From Loxodes magnus (taxonomy: Eukaryota > Ciliophora > Karyorelictea > Loxodida > Loxodidae), in assembly GCA_946699065.1 (NCBI GenBank), contig CAMPDV010000265.1, positions 248,001 to 312,000 on the forward strand: 64,000 bases of DNA, read 5' to 3'. The notes beneath the pieces were generated by a model. The model searched no databases. It worked only from the letters and a program-made list of their open reading frames with translations, and was not told the origin of the DNA. Position 1 is the stretch's first letter, and each line of letters opens with the position of its first letter. Of the stretch, positions 28,840 through 41,110 are shown one piece after another. The position numbers and the translations under genes are program-made.

Positions 28840-29808
28840 ATGCTTAGGAAAAATGATTGAAGGTTTCAAGTCAGGCTTCTATACCACCTCTTCCTAAGTC
28901 AAAAAGGAAGGAGGAAGCAAGAAACTAAGTCTTAATAATCTTAGCAATCTTCTCTATCACAACCTTAACCAACACTGAACTAACAACTTGGAATCTAACA
29001 AAACGAACGAAAGCCAACCTTGAAGAATATACACACAGAAAATCCAACCTAAAGCGAAAAACCGAGGAAACTGATGAAGTCTGTTCTCCACCAGGAGGTA
29101 TCAGAGTTTAACCCTTCTGGCCAATGAGCATGGAGTAGCTCATTAAAGTGGTACTGAACCTCCAGGAAGAGGTCAAGAGATTGAAGAAGGACAGTGATAT
29201 GTTGATGGCAAAGCTAGACCTAGCAGAAGGAATTGAGTCAAGACTTATGTCCTAGGAAAGAGATCTTAACGCCTTTTGGAATATATAACAAAGTCAGACT
29301 AACGAATCCTAAAATTAGCTTTAGAAACAGACTGAACTGGATAACAGACTCGGAAAAGTAGAAGAGAAATTGTAAACTTTTAAGAAAGAGTAAAGCGAAA
29401 CTGGAGCTATACAAATGGAAATCGAAGCCTAGAAAGAGCAAACAAATCAAGGAAAATAATTCAAAATAAAAAAGAAATGTTTCTGCTGTGGAAGCGTATG
29501 ACATTTTTATCGGAAGTGTTAGAAATTCTAATAAAAATAAAGAAACTATTGGATAAAAGATCAACAAAAAAAGAAGCAAGAATGAAAAGAATGTATTGCA
29601 ATCCGGATGGTTCAATATACAAGATTAAGATGTAACCAAGGCAAGTTAAAAGGGAAAACCTAGAAAATCCAAGTTCCCAATCTCGCTAAAATTGGGCGAC
29701 CCGAACTTTTATATTTAACAGCAGGGAGCATGAACTGCTGTCTTCTTGACGGGGTTGGAAATCCCTAAAACGGAAAACTTAAAATTAATATTATTATTAT
29801 TATAACAT
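28840..29808 (+). mobile_element. Zinc-knuckle element, copy B
   Basis: One of the best-preserved copies. It opens MIEGFKSGFYTTSS at the ATG at 28853 and continues through a Lys/Gln-rich coiled coil. A CCHC zinc knuckle follows (CFCCGSVWHFYRKC, spacing C-x2-C-x4-H-x4-C; the Trp is a TGA codon), then a C-terminal signature near YCNPDGSIYKIK. The 3' part is non-coding and folded: AAGTTC (29671-29676) pairs with GAACTT (29703-29708) around an inner CCAAT/ATTGG stem, and CAGCAG pairs with CTGCTG (29719-29740). A GGG/CCC hairpin follows. The element ends in an (ATT)n run at about 29789-29803. It has a few breaks and is treated as a fossil of low to moderate age. Confidence 0.8.
29650..29808 (+). 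ncRNA. Structured 3' end of element B with (ATT)n tail
   Basis: Three nested or tandem hairpins followed by an (ATT)n run. An (ATT)n or similar tail after a stem-loop is typical of elements copied by a LINE reverse transcriptase through recognition of the RNA 3' end. The neighbouring LINE could be the source of that activity (inference). Confidence 0.6.
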
Positions 29809-31455
29809 CGTTAGTAGTTTGCTTAATGTTCCCTTAGTTTCTATTTTTATTCTTTAAATTTAATTTTTAATAATCTAAGCTAGCCTTTCATTCCTTACTA
29901 GAGCTTAATATTAGACATCTAAAATTTATTTAAATGCTTTAATATAACTATTTTATCATTTTTTCTTCTTAAATTGAATCTTTAAATAAAATTAATAAAA
30001 ATTCTGACTATCAAATAAAACCCAGAGCAAGGTTTTGAAGCATCTGACTATATAATAATTATATATCTTTTAAATAATTCTTTTTCCTCAAAATTAAATT
30101 TTAAATAAGACTGGACTAAAAGGAAGAAATAGGAATAAGTTTTAAATATTAAACAGTTTTGAATAATTTAAATTAAAGCCTTATATAAATTAGATATATA
30201 CTTTATACTATTTACTTAGAAATATAAAAATACTAAATTATAAAAATATAAACAAATAAGTAATTTAATTTAAATAATTGTATTGTATAAAAGATAGTAG
30301 CATCAGCTAATTATTATATAATATCCATTATTATAATATCAAAACTATTTAAATAAGGCTACTAAATGTATATAGTACAAATCATTTTAAATAAGAATGT
30401 TTAATAGCCATTATTGAATATAATTCTATTATACAGTTCTTTAATTCTATTAATTATAGTTACTAAATTCATAGTGCTTAAATAATAAATTACTAGTTGA
30501 AAGTATTAAAATCATAGATAATAAAATTAATAATATTTGTAGATAAGATAATAATGAAAGAGCAGAACAGTAATTATATAATCATAAAAACTTAAATATT
30601 ATAATTTTAAAGTAAATATTAAATTATTTTTACAATAGAAGTATAAATATTTCCTTTAAAGTCATATATTACAATAAAAATTACTATAATTGATATTAGT
30701 ATAAATTTAATTATTAAATTAAAACTTATATCTCTTTTTAAAAACTTAATAAGCAAAGAAGTAGAATATTCAATAAATATATTATTGGTTTTAATTTTAT
30801 CCTCAATATACTTTTACTTACTCTCTAATTAATAAAATAATTTATTTATATTATAAACTGAAAAATTTAGCTTTATCTAAGATAAAGGTAAAAAGTATAA
30901 TTTATTCAGATTTTTTTTTAATTTTTCAAATTATTTTTTATTATAAATTAAATCAATTACTAATGTCTAAAATCCTAATTTTAAAAGTGAATATAACTTG
31001 TAAAATTTAATTAATAATATTAAATAAAATAAATTAGATATTCATTATAAACATTAACTTAGTTAAATAAAATTTTATTAATTTCGATTAAATAAAATAG
31101 CTATATTTATTAATAATTACATTGTTGAAATTAAAATTATTAATAGTACTCTTTTAAGTTTTCTATGTCAAACATTCTTTTTATACTTTCCTTCCTTTAA
31201 AGTCTTTTAATAATCTCGTAGAATATTATAATCTGCATTATCTTAAATTTTCTCTTTTATATATATCTTACACAAAATTTTTAAATAAGTTAGAATTTAA
31301 ATAATATTAAAAGAAGCATTATTCTATTTAATTTAATGTAAAAGTATTTATATTTATTCTTTAAATTTTTAGTGATTTCTATATCTTTGGTTATAACTTA
31401 ATTTATTAAATTATATTATAGTATTTTTAATTTATTCTTGTAAAAGTTTAAATTT
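29809..31455. other. AT-rich intergenic stretch
   Basis: About 1.6 kb of AT-rich sequence between element B and the end of the kinase-RING gene. I see no gene in it. Confidence 0.45.
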
Positions 31456-34114
31456 TCAAACGTATAACTCTTTAGCCTCTTTTAACTTGTTTTGATCGCA
31501 ATCGCTAGGATGAAGTGGCTCCATGCATAAATTGCAAAAGTCAGCCTAGTCTTTAGAACATAATGGAACTCCAATATAGTCGTTTACTATTAAAGCATTA
31601 AAAGCACATTTGACACATTTTTTAGCTTACTCTTGTTAATTCTAATTTTCATTTTATCTTACTTATTACACCCATTAAAAGACTTATTATTCATATATAC
31701 TCATTAAAATTTATATCTTCAATTGGAGTCCTGCACTATAAGCATATTAAATCTTGCTTTAAAACTTTATCTTGTTTAAACTATTAAGCAAGATATTCAT
31801 TTAAGCAAAGTTTACATATGATATGATTGCAATTTAAAATTATCAATTGTAGGTTATTTCTATAACATTAATAGCATTGCTAAGCTATTTAATTTTAATT
31901 ATTTATTTATTTTATAATGGGAGCAATTTATGGCTAGTTAAAATTCTGGTTGGTATTTTCTAAATTTTGAGGAATAATGTTTGGATTTCCTTAATATATT
32001 TAGCCTCCCATTGGAAGTTAATACTATTTTTGAGTCTCTATTTACTTCAGTTAAAACTTAAGTTTACTATTTTCTTACTCAAGTTCCTTTTGACTTTGCT
32101 AAACTTATTGAATAAATAATATTTTTCCTTTATTTTCATCTCTGAGTTGCTTTATTTCGTTTTGCATTATTTATTTATCATTTTAGAATTAAACATTTTA
32201 GTTAGTTAATTATTTTATTTAAGTTACTTACTCCTCATTTTTAACAATCATCTGTGTTTTAAAAGAATTAAATTAATTAATTTGATTTAAATATTCTTAT
32301 ATTTATTGCTAGTTTCGATCGTTCAATTGTTTTGCTTACGTATTTTAAATTTGCATTTACTCAAATTATCCACTTTTTTATTAAACTTATTCTAAAAGTT
32401 GTTTATTATACAGATCCATTTTCTGAATTTGGTCTTTCATTAGATTTATTTCATTCTATTTTTAGTTTCATTAATTCTGAAACTATTCGTTTTACATTTT
32501 TATTTAGTCTTCATACTCTTATTTTTGTCTCTAAATTTGAATCTGAAGATTACTTTCTTGCTAATTCTTTTATATTAATTCCTAGCTTACTTTTTATTGC
32601 TATTTTTAATATGTTTAGAGATTTTACTCACTTTGATTCAAAGAGATTTTAGTCTATTATAATTCCTACGATAGCTGCTATATTTGATTCTATATCAAAA
32701 TTTCTTTTTTCTTATATCCTATAATTTTTTATCTACTTACTTTTTAATTTTCATTTATTTGATTAAAAGATTCTTCTTTTTTAGCAAATTTTTCATTGAG
32801 ACTATCTAATTCTTAATTTTAATGGCTCAATTATAGTTTTAAAGTGTTATTTTCGTATTGAACATCATTTGCTTATTATGTTAAAGTTTATACCTAATTT
32901 TCTATTATTTTTACTCTTTTAACTTCTTATCTTAAATCTTCAATATTTTAATTTAATTAAATAATTATTTCACCTTTTTCTTTAATTTCCTTATTAAGAT
33001 TATTTATTTCTTTGCTTTTTTGACTAAATTAATTATTTAAATCTTTGATTTAGACTTGTGGATAATTGACTTCTTATGATATCTATTAAGTACTGATTTT
33101 TTAATTCTGAAACTCATTAATTTACTACTATATGGATTTTGCTTCGACTGTTTTCTCCTCATTTAGCGCAACTAAATATTTTATATTAGATTATAAATTT
33201 TAATCATTTTCTATATTAATTTATGAGTTTTATTTAGATTCTTCTTATTCTAATCTGCTTTGTGAAATCTAATTATTTTGAATAGTCTCAAGGTAATTTA
33301 TTTTGCTTTAGTTTAATTTTTATAATTCACCTATCAACTTTTCCAATGTTAAACGATTACTTGGATTATGCTACCAACAACCCTAAATCAGTTCCTTAAA
33401 CTACTCTGGACAATTCTCAGGAATTTCCTCTCTCTCCCCTTTTAATACTCCCTTCTCTATAAACTAATCCTCAGCATACACAAAAGGTGTTTTTCTAGCT
33501 GCTATTTCCCATAATATCATCCCCAAAGCATAAATATCAGACTATTTACTATAATTTGGCCTCAAATTCATTAATTCTGGCGCCAATCAACGAATATTAC
33601 CTACAACTTGCTTTTAAATTATAGATTTTGATTCAGTACGCACTCTCGATAGTCCAAAGTCAGTTATCTTAGCTCTCATAAGACTATCCAACAATATGTT
33701 GTTGCTTTTTAAATCTCTATGTATTATGTTTTTCTCATGCATATAGTCTAAACCTAAAACTATATCCAGACTTATTCTATATCTCATTTCCCATGATAGT
33801 TCTTCCTTCTTATGTAATAAATTGAATAAATTTTAAGGAAGATACTCCATTACTAAACTTATCGGAGAAAGGCAATATCCGTACACTGTTGCTACATTAG
33901 GATGCTTTATTTTTTCAGTAATTATAACTTCTTATTAAAACTCTTCTATTGCATTCTCAGAAATATTTTGATTGTAAAGCTCTTTAATTGCCACTTCAAT
34001 GCATCCTCTTCACAATCCTTTGAAAACTACCCCAAAACTGCCTTTAGCTATCTCCTTTACTTTTACAAGATTATGACTTGAAATTGCGAACTCTTGATTC
34101 ACCTTAGACACCAT
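31456..34114 (-). pseudogene. Kinase / coiled-coil / RING-IBR gene, left copy, frameshifted
   Basis: A paralogue of the intact gene at 60686-63178. The kinase domain is complete and typical of the TKL group: GSFGVVFKG loop, [32 protein letters not shown] and MILWEI. A Gln-rich coiled coil of some 430 residues follows, then a C3HC4 RING (CQQCYQC ... LNCNHIICKLC ... CLQC). Just past the RING, near 31690, one extra base relative to the sister gene shifts the frame by +1. The remaining zinc domain (KCVKC ... GVPLC ... FCNLCMEPLHPSDC) is readable only in the next frame, up to a TGA at 31456. The distance from start to stop is three times 886 plus one, agreeing with a single-base insertion. Either a recent pseudogene, a protein that ends after the RING, or a base-call error. 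Confidence 0.8.
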
Positions 34115-35979
34115 TAATAACTTTTAGTCAAACATTTCCACAATTAATACAAAATACCAGAATACTTTAGAAAGAAAATAGTCTATCGTATTTTAAAGCT
34201 AAAACTAATATTTATACGAGCAAATAAAATAGGTAACAATCATACTTTATTGCTTGAATATTTATATTCCTCTAATTTAATTACTAGTTTACTTTTAATA
34301 TTTTATTTATAATGAAACTTTTATTTAACTTGCAAATGTTCAATTTAACAAAAGTTAAACCATTATTTTCCCTATTAATGATTAATAAATTTTTAGTATG
34401 CATTGCTAAAACTATTTAAAGTGAAGATAAAACTTAACTTCTTTTTTAATTTGATAATAGATGTATTTTTATTATTTTGAATCTAATAAATAATACAATC
34501 TTAATTTTAAATGAATGTCTAACCAATATTTTCTATATTGCTATTTGAATAAAATTTATATTTACCTAGCTATTATACTTTTATATTTAAGCTTATACAT
34601 TAAATAGCTATAAATACTATAAATAGTTATTATTATTTAAATTTAATTTTTAAACTATATCACATTCCAATAAATATATTGCACAATAACATTATAATAG
34701 TTGAATGTAACTATAAAGTCATTAATCATGGAATAAACTAGATGAAAGGCAAAAAATATATCTAAATTACTAATAGCAAATTAAATAAAGCATTAAAAAT
34801 ATAGCAAATCTCAAATAAGCATAAATAAATGAAATTTTATTCAAAACTATCATAAGTTTATTATATAATATCTATCATTAGTTATTTATTAATTATTGAA
34901 ATATAAAAGCATCATGAAATAATATTAAAAGGATTAATTAAGAAGTGTTAATTAAAATATTTAGTTTAAAAATAAAAAAATGTATAAAAGATATTCCTAT
35001 TAATATTATCTGCATAATTAATAAACCATTTTATTTAAGAAATTACTAAAAGTTTTAAATATTTTATATATAAAAGTCAATTTTATAATTGAAGCATTAT
35101 AGTTTGAATTCTAATTTCAGTTTAAAGTTAATATTTATAATTTAATTAATGACAGAATAGTAAAAGGAATATAATTATAATTTGTAAACAATTTTATTTA
35201 ATTAACTACATTTTTCTTTTAACTATCTTCTTCGATTTAGAAATGATTTTAATTTTATAATAAATTAATAAAATAAATTTATAATTTATTTAAATACTTT
35301 TAGTTTAATTATCTTATAATAATAATTAGAAATAAGCTGAAAAGAATTAACGTATGTTTAAAATTATGTAAAGTAATTAAAAAATAAACCAAATAAAGTA
35401 AAATTAATTTTATTAAATCCAAATGTAAATAATTTCATCAAATTAAGATATAATCAAATATTTTTCATATCTTAATATTTTTACTATGATTATCAATTAT
35501 TCTTATAGAATAAAATTATGGTTTTTTTTATTTAATTTAGAAAATTAATTAAATTTTTGCTAAGTATAAATAAATAATTTTTTATAAATTTAGATTAATT
35601 TTTTAATTAATTAGCAAGAGTATTTTAGAATTAAAATAATATTATTATAAAATATATAAATTATATCTATAACTATTACAAACTAATTTTACTAAAGAAT
35701 ATTTGCATTTTCTAATACATAAAGTTAATATACTTTAAGATTTTTTAATTTAACATATTATTTTATATATTTTTTATTCTATAGCTTCTAATTTAAATTA
35801 TCTAATCTAAAATATTTATTTGATGCTTTTATTTCAAAAAACCTATCTTACAGATTTTGTTTATATTTAAGAAAGATGAATGAATTAATTATTTAATTTA
35901 CGTGATTTTACCTTTATTTGGTTAATCACAAATCAAAAGTTTAATGTTAAATAAAAGAAACTTCATATTTGCTTGGATC
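34115..35979. other. Upstream region and AT-rich gap
   Basis: The first 180 or so bases are nearly identical to the sequence upstream of the sister kinase-RING gene (63179-63360), so the promoter region was copied or converted with the gene. The rest is featureless AT-rich DNA. Confidence 0.55.
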
Positions 35980-36600
35980 TTGTTTATCATAAGTCCTAAG
36001 GATTTTTAATTTGCTTTTTCTGAGAGTTTCAGAAAGGTCGATTCTCATTCAATTCTTATTAAATTCGTTAATTGCATGCTATATGTTTGGAGTTTCTTTG
36101 TTTAGCTAGAGTATTTTTTTCCTGTAGAGTTTACCTTCTTGATTGATATAAATCCTGAAAATATTTTCCCATTAATTTTCTACTATTTTCTTTGATTTTC
36201 ATCAGAATTGGAAGCAGCTTCTAACTTTGAGCCATGGTCACTTGCAGTATCAACATCTCATTATTTTCCAATAGGGAATATAATTTGTTAAAATCTGTTG
36301 CTCTACATTCATTGAATTATTCATCGACATTTTTTACAGAAATATGCTTTCAGTTAACTCTGCGAGTTGGTTAAGTTTTGTTTCTAATTATTCTATTCTG
36401 ATAATTCCTAGCTATTTATCTTCTATTTTTTTGCCTTATGATATAATCATCAGTTGTTCAATTTTTCTTTCGAGTTCTTGTACAGTTCTTAAAAGTTTAA
36501 AATTTTTTAATTGCATAACTTGGAGTTCTTAAAATATTTTTTATTATTCGTAACATAACTAAGATGAATCCTTTTGAGAAGAGACTTTTTTACAAGTAAT
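35980..36600 (-). mobile_element. Zinc-knuckle element, copy G (eroded)
   Basis: Minus-strand reading gives a coiled coil (LETKLNQLAELTESIF) that closely parallels TEEKLNQFAEITESLF in copy D, a decayed knuckle region, and the C-terminal signature LYINQEGKLYR (copy D: LYVTQEGKIYR). It is clearly a member of the same family but older and broken. Its ends are not defined. Confidence 0.65.
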
Positions 36601-37559
36601 TTTCCATTTTTTATAGATAATAATAAGACAAAAGAGTTTAAGAATTTTGAATATTGGGACATAATTTCACTACATATAGATATATTTCATGTAAATTGTG
36701 CTAAATATAAGAGTTTATGTAAGTTATAACCATATTCTAGTTAACTCTTCCTGCTATATGTCTTTTGTTTCTTTTATATTATTTTTAGTTGTGCGTCCGC
36801 CTTTTCCCTTTTCTTCTTATCTTCAATTTTCTGCTTATTTATTTTTCGCATAATTATTACTTAAGTTTCTTTCTAAATTATTTTTCTCATCAATTTATCT
36901 TTTTGTTTTGACTGTATAATTTTTAATTTCTATCTTTTAAGCAATTTTTTATGAATTTTTCAATCTTAAAGATTTACTTTAACAAAATTTTAATTAATAT
37001 AATTTTATTCGTACAGAGTTAGTTTTTAATGATCTTAATCATAAAATATTTATCAACTAGATAATTCATAAAAGATATCTGTATTGAAATACATTCAATT
37101 ATATGATTAAATTCATCATAAGCTAAACTACATACACAATCAATTCCATTTTATATGTCTATGTGATGAAAACTGAGTTCGTATTAGAAATTATAAGGGA
37201 ATGTTCTCAGTTGGAAAATATAAATAATATCTTATATTCGAAATCTGTTAAGCTTAGTATAAATATTACAAAAATACTTTGATAATTTTAAATAGATTAT
37301 ATATACCTTTAGCTGTAGGCATCTGTATATTCCTTTAAAGACATTCTTATAAAATTTTTTCTTTAACTCTTAGAATAATATGCTAATTAAATATTTTAGA
37401 TTTGTAATACCTTCAATATCAATTTTAAATAATTCAAGGCTCTTATTTATTTCATATACGGTTAATTGTATTGTATACATTTAGAGAATAAAAATGCTAT
37501 ATTGAAATTCAGATTATCTCTATTGATTTATCCTAATTTAAATTAAAAACGTATTAATT
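36601..37559. other. Mostly AT-rich, a Lys-rich frame on the minus strand
   Basis: Around 36770-36900 the minus strand reads as a Lys/Gln/Glu-rich peptide (KIEDKKKREKADAQLK). It might belong to the neighbouring element remnants. I cannot assign it. Confidence 0.3.
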
Positions 37560-38385
37560 TTATTATTGCTACATGTGAAAACAGAAAATAATTAAGATCA
37601 ATGAAGCAAGATTCATTAAATGTTGATTAAGAAATTTAAAAGCTTTCTTTGAGATGAGTCTTTGTAATTTATTTATTTAAGCTTTCATTCCTTTAAGTCC
37701 TGGCAAGAGACTTCAAGGAATATATCATTTAAATAATCTATTTTGGTCAAAATAAACTTCCTGTAAAGTTTTATAAAATTGAGTGGTGATACTATTACAT
37801 ACTTGAAAGAACTGCAGAAGTTTTCAAAATTGTACTCTGAAGTCAAATATTTGCTTACACAATGTAGCTTATAATTTTATTTATTGCTCAATCTGTATCC
37901 AAGAATAATAATTTAATCTTTTTAAGCAATAGGAATTCCATTAATATTTTAAATTATTTTAAATTCTCTTTGCTTTCATTTAAGAACTAATTACTTCACA
38001 TTTTACCACATTTATATTTTAATTTTACTCAAGAGAAGATTTCTTAGTGGCATTCGGCAATTTTTCTGAATTTTGCTATGAATTTGAAAAGTAAATAAAA
38101 TTATCAGCGAAGTCACGAGCAAAAATTTTCTCTAACAGATATTATAGCTTCATTTATATTATTTTTTGCTAAACTCCTTATTAAAATATCTCTATGGCTG
38201 CTTCCTTATAATACTCCGTTATTTAACTTATTTGATTTCGTAATATTACCGTCAATAATGAGATTCACATCAATATTTATACATAAAGATTCAAGTGTAA
38301 TTGTCCTTCCTATAAGTTAAATTATTAAATAAATTGTTTAGCGAATCCAGATAGTCACCACTTAAAAGAAGTTTTTAAGTTTGAG
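37560..38385 (-). mobile_element. LINE reverse transcriptase, 3' half
   Basis: Minus-strand reading shows later reverse-transcriptase blocks of a non-LTR (LINE) element: NNGVLQGSS at about 38197-38217 (family GVPQGS), FADNFIYFSNS at about 38085-38110 where LINEs have YADD, and NVVKCEVI (family VNxxKTE). The second catalytic Asp of the YADD box is Asn. Frame changes occur between blocks, so the enzyme is dead. It continues the segment at 39285-40160 from which it is separated by element C. Confidence 0.7.
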
Positions 38386-39284
38386 CTTAGTTTTTAACGA
38401 GTTCTAAAAACGCAAGTCTTGTATTTCTTGTCTTCCATCTTTTGTCATTTCATTCGTTTGTCGTTTTTCCCAATATTTCCAATTCAAGGTCCGTTTTCAA
38501 TCTATAAACTTTTCCATTCTCTCTACATCAGATTTGGTTTTTCGTTTTTTTTTATCTACTATATGACTTGCTTTTTCCATTAATTTTCCTTTACTTTTCC
38601 GAATTATCCACAGTTCTTCCGCTGATGATATTTACTTTTGCAGTAGTAGCATAGTTTCCTTATCTTAGGTCCTTTTTATTGAGTCGGCTTGGAATTCTTT
38701 TCTATTTCCATCTTATCGGAACTGAAATTCTATTCTGATAGAATCTGCTAGCTTTGGAGACTCCTTTGACTTTGCAAAATGTTTTCAAACTGCTAGCTTT
38801 GGGCTTGGATCTACTGAACTTGGGAATTTGTCTGACTAAAGTGTTCTTGTTAGTACTTCCATAGAGCATCGATCTCTCTTTCCTAGTTAGACATTCTGAA
38901 GTCTAATGTGTCTTACAGTCTGTGCTGGATCATTTGTGATAGTTTGTCATTCTCTTTACAAAGCTTTCTAACCTCTTCCTGGAGGTTCAGACCACTTTGA
39001 TGAGCTGTTCCATGGTCATCTGGCCAGAAGGATTAAACTCCAACACTTCCTGGTGGAGAGCAGACTTCATCTGCTTTCTCGGTTTCTCGGTTTCTCGGTT
39101 TCTCTTCTGAGGTAGGAGTTTCCACATGTTAGGCTTTCTTAAAATGTTGCTATTCTTCCTGGTTGGACTAGGTTTTAGGATATTAAGGTTAAGCGAGAGA
39201 AAGTTAACTGGCTTTCGGCTTTCTCTCCTATTTCTAGGAGGTGGTGTAAAAACCAGATCTAAAGCCTTCTATCATTTTTTTTAT
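38386..39284 (-). mobile_element. Zinc-knuckle element, copy C, inside the LINE
   Basis: Begins at the ATG at 39273-39275 with MIEGFRSGFYTTS and shares the conserved block found in copies A and B (SGQMTMEQLIKVV region near 38990-39040). Coiled coil and knuckle-region sequence follow toward 38600. The element lies between two parts of one LINE reverse transcriptase in the same orientation. It therefore inserted into that LINE, or arose from a template switch during LINE copying. It appears broken in a few places. Its 3' limit is approximate. Confidence 0.72.
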
Positions 39285-40160
39285 TCTTTCATTCCAATAA
39301 ATAGTCTAAGTTTTCTTAGAGGATCAAAAAGCAATTTCTTTGGTATGCTGTCAAACGTTTTTTCTACACTTATTTGAGTAGCAATTAACTCTTTTTTCAT
39401 GCTCATCTACGAAGAAAGTCAATAATTTATTAAATTTTTCAAAATTGTTATCATGTAAAACTTTTTTGAAGAAAGCAAAAATTAGGCTTGATGAAGAATA
39501 TTTCTTTCATATATATAATTTTATGGTCTTTATGCTAGTACTATATCATATATTTTAAATAAATAATTCAATAGGGCTATTTTTCAATTACGTCAAACAC
39601 TTTTACTTCCTTTTTTGAAAATAGATAAAATAATAATTCTTTTCAACTCATTCGATATAGTGAGTATTCCTAGCATATTGTTACTAAAACTTATAACTAT
39701 ATTATGTAATTCTTATCCTCCAAATTTAATTAATTCTGTTTTTAAACCACCACTAACTGAGGCTTTATTATTTTTTAATTTCATATTCTTTGAAGAGAGT
39801 CGTTTTCTATAAGTGGCAGCAATCATAATTAATAGCCAAGGATTCATTTTTATATATCTATATATGTTTTTATTTAAATTTTAAATCTCTTATTTATTTA
39901 AATTTGAATGGATATCAAAAACTTAATTTTAAATAAATTGCTAATTTTACTCATAATTTAAATTCATCTAATAATATATTTTCGGATAAAAGTTTTTGCT
40001 GTTTGAACATAATTTACCCATTCTTATTAAGGCTTTGATGTTTTTCTTTAGCCTATATCTTCTTCATTTTCAAATATATGTAGATATTTTTTATAAGATT
40101 CATTTTTATTCTATATAAGTTGGTGACTTCTTAATTTTGACGACCTTAAAAGTTTGAAGA
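39285..40160 (-). mobile_element. LINE reverse transcriptase, 5' half
   Basis: Minus-strand reading shows the early LINE reverse-transcriptase blocks in order. They are NKASVSGGLKTELIKFGG at about 39740-39775 (family NKApGpDgi-ell), LSIFKKGSKS at about 39600-39630 with ALLNYLFKIYD after it (family pifKKGd-NyRpIsLLn-yKi), and VEKTFDSIPKKLLFDPLRKL at about 39310-39363 (family DfeKAFDsI). The spacing of the blocks is normal. Upstream, 39850-40160 reads as low-similarity linker (EWVNYVQTAKTF). I could not see the endonuclease domain. The reading frame is not continuous, so this is a dead copy. Confidence 0.75.
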
Positions 40161-41110
40161 AATTTAGTATTAAATATTATCTTATTTAGCTTAAGAAAGA
40201 AGCTATGCTAGATGAACTGGAAACTTATAATAATTTTTTTCTAGACTTATTAAGCAAGTGAAATATCAGCATTAATATTAATTAAATCGCAAATAAGCTA
40301 GTACTGCTTTCAACATTGTTTCAATCTATTTGTTTAAATTGAGAAATTATACTGAATAAAAATTTTGATACTGATGCTTAGAATCCAACAATATTTAAAT
40401 TTTAAAGAGCTAACGTTATTCTTAATTTCTATATATTCTAGTTAAATGATATTCTAGTGTAATAATTAATGAGAAATGATCAGTATGCAAACCAAAATTT
40501 TAAATCACACAAAAATTAGAGAAATCATTAATATTAAATGCTTAGTTGCAAGGAAATAGTCATAAAGTAATTTTAATTGTTTGCTCTTTAAGTGAATATA
40601 TCGTATTTATCATTTAAAACTATTAGATGTTAAGTATCTATATGAATTTAATTATTAAACTTTATTTTATGATTTCCTCTTTATTATTAAAGTGATTAAA
40701 ATTTTCTTTCATACTGTGAAATAAAAATCAATATTATATTTAATAATCATTAAAATAGATAAGCAGCAATAAGATAATCATTTAAAAGATCTTTTGATCT
40801 TTCTCAAAGCCTTGCTTTTTTATTTATTTATCTTAAAAGGAATGTGCAAATAAAATTTTTAATATGAGGACAATAGATTTATTAAAATAGTGTACTTTTT
40901 ATCAATCAAATTTATAAATAAATGAAGGCCCCTTTATGAGAGTTACTTTTATTTTACAGCATTTCTTTAAATGAAAATGATTTATTATTACCTTTGAAAT
41001 TATACATCTATATTATATGGTCTTCGTTAGTTTAGCGAAAGATTGCTATTAATAAATAATTGTTCTTTCCATCTAAATTTTAAAATTTAGTTAATTTAAC
41101 TTTACTTTAT
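40161..41110. other. AT-rich stretch
   Basis: No motif found. It could be an eroded 5' part of the LINE. Confidence 0.35.

Noticed and set aside
29238-29615. Hydrophobic 125-codon minus-strand frame
   Set aside because: It is the antisense shadow of the coiled coil and zinc knuckle of element B; Lys/Glu-rich coding strands give Leu/Phe-rich antisense frames.
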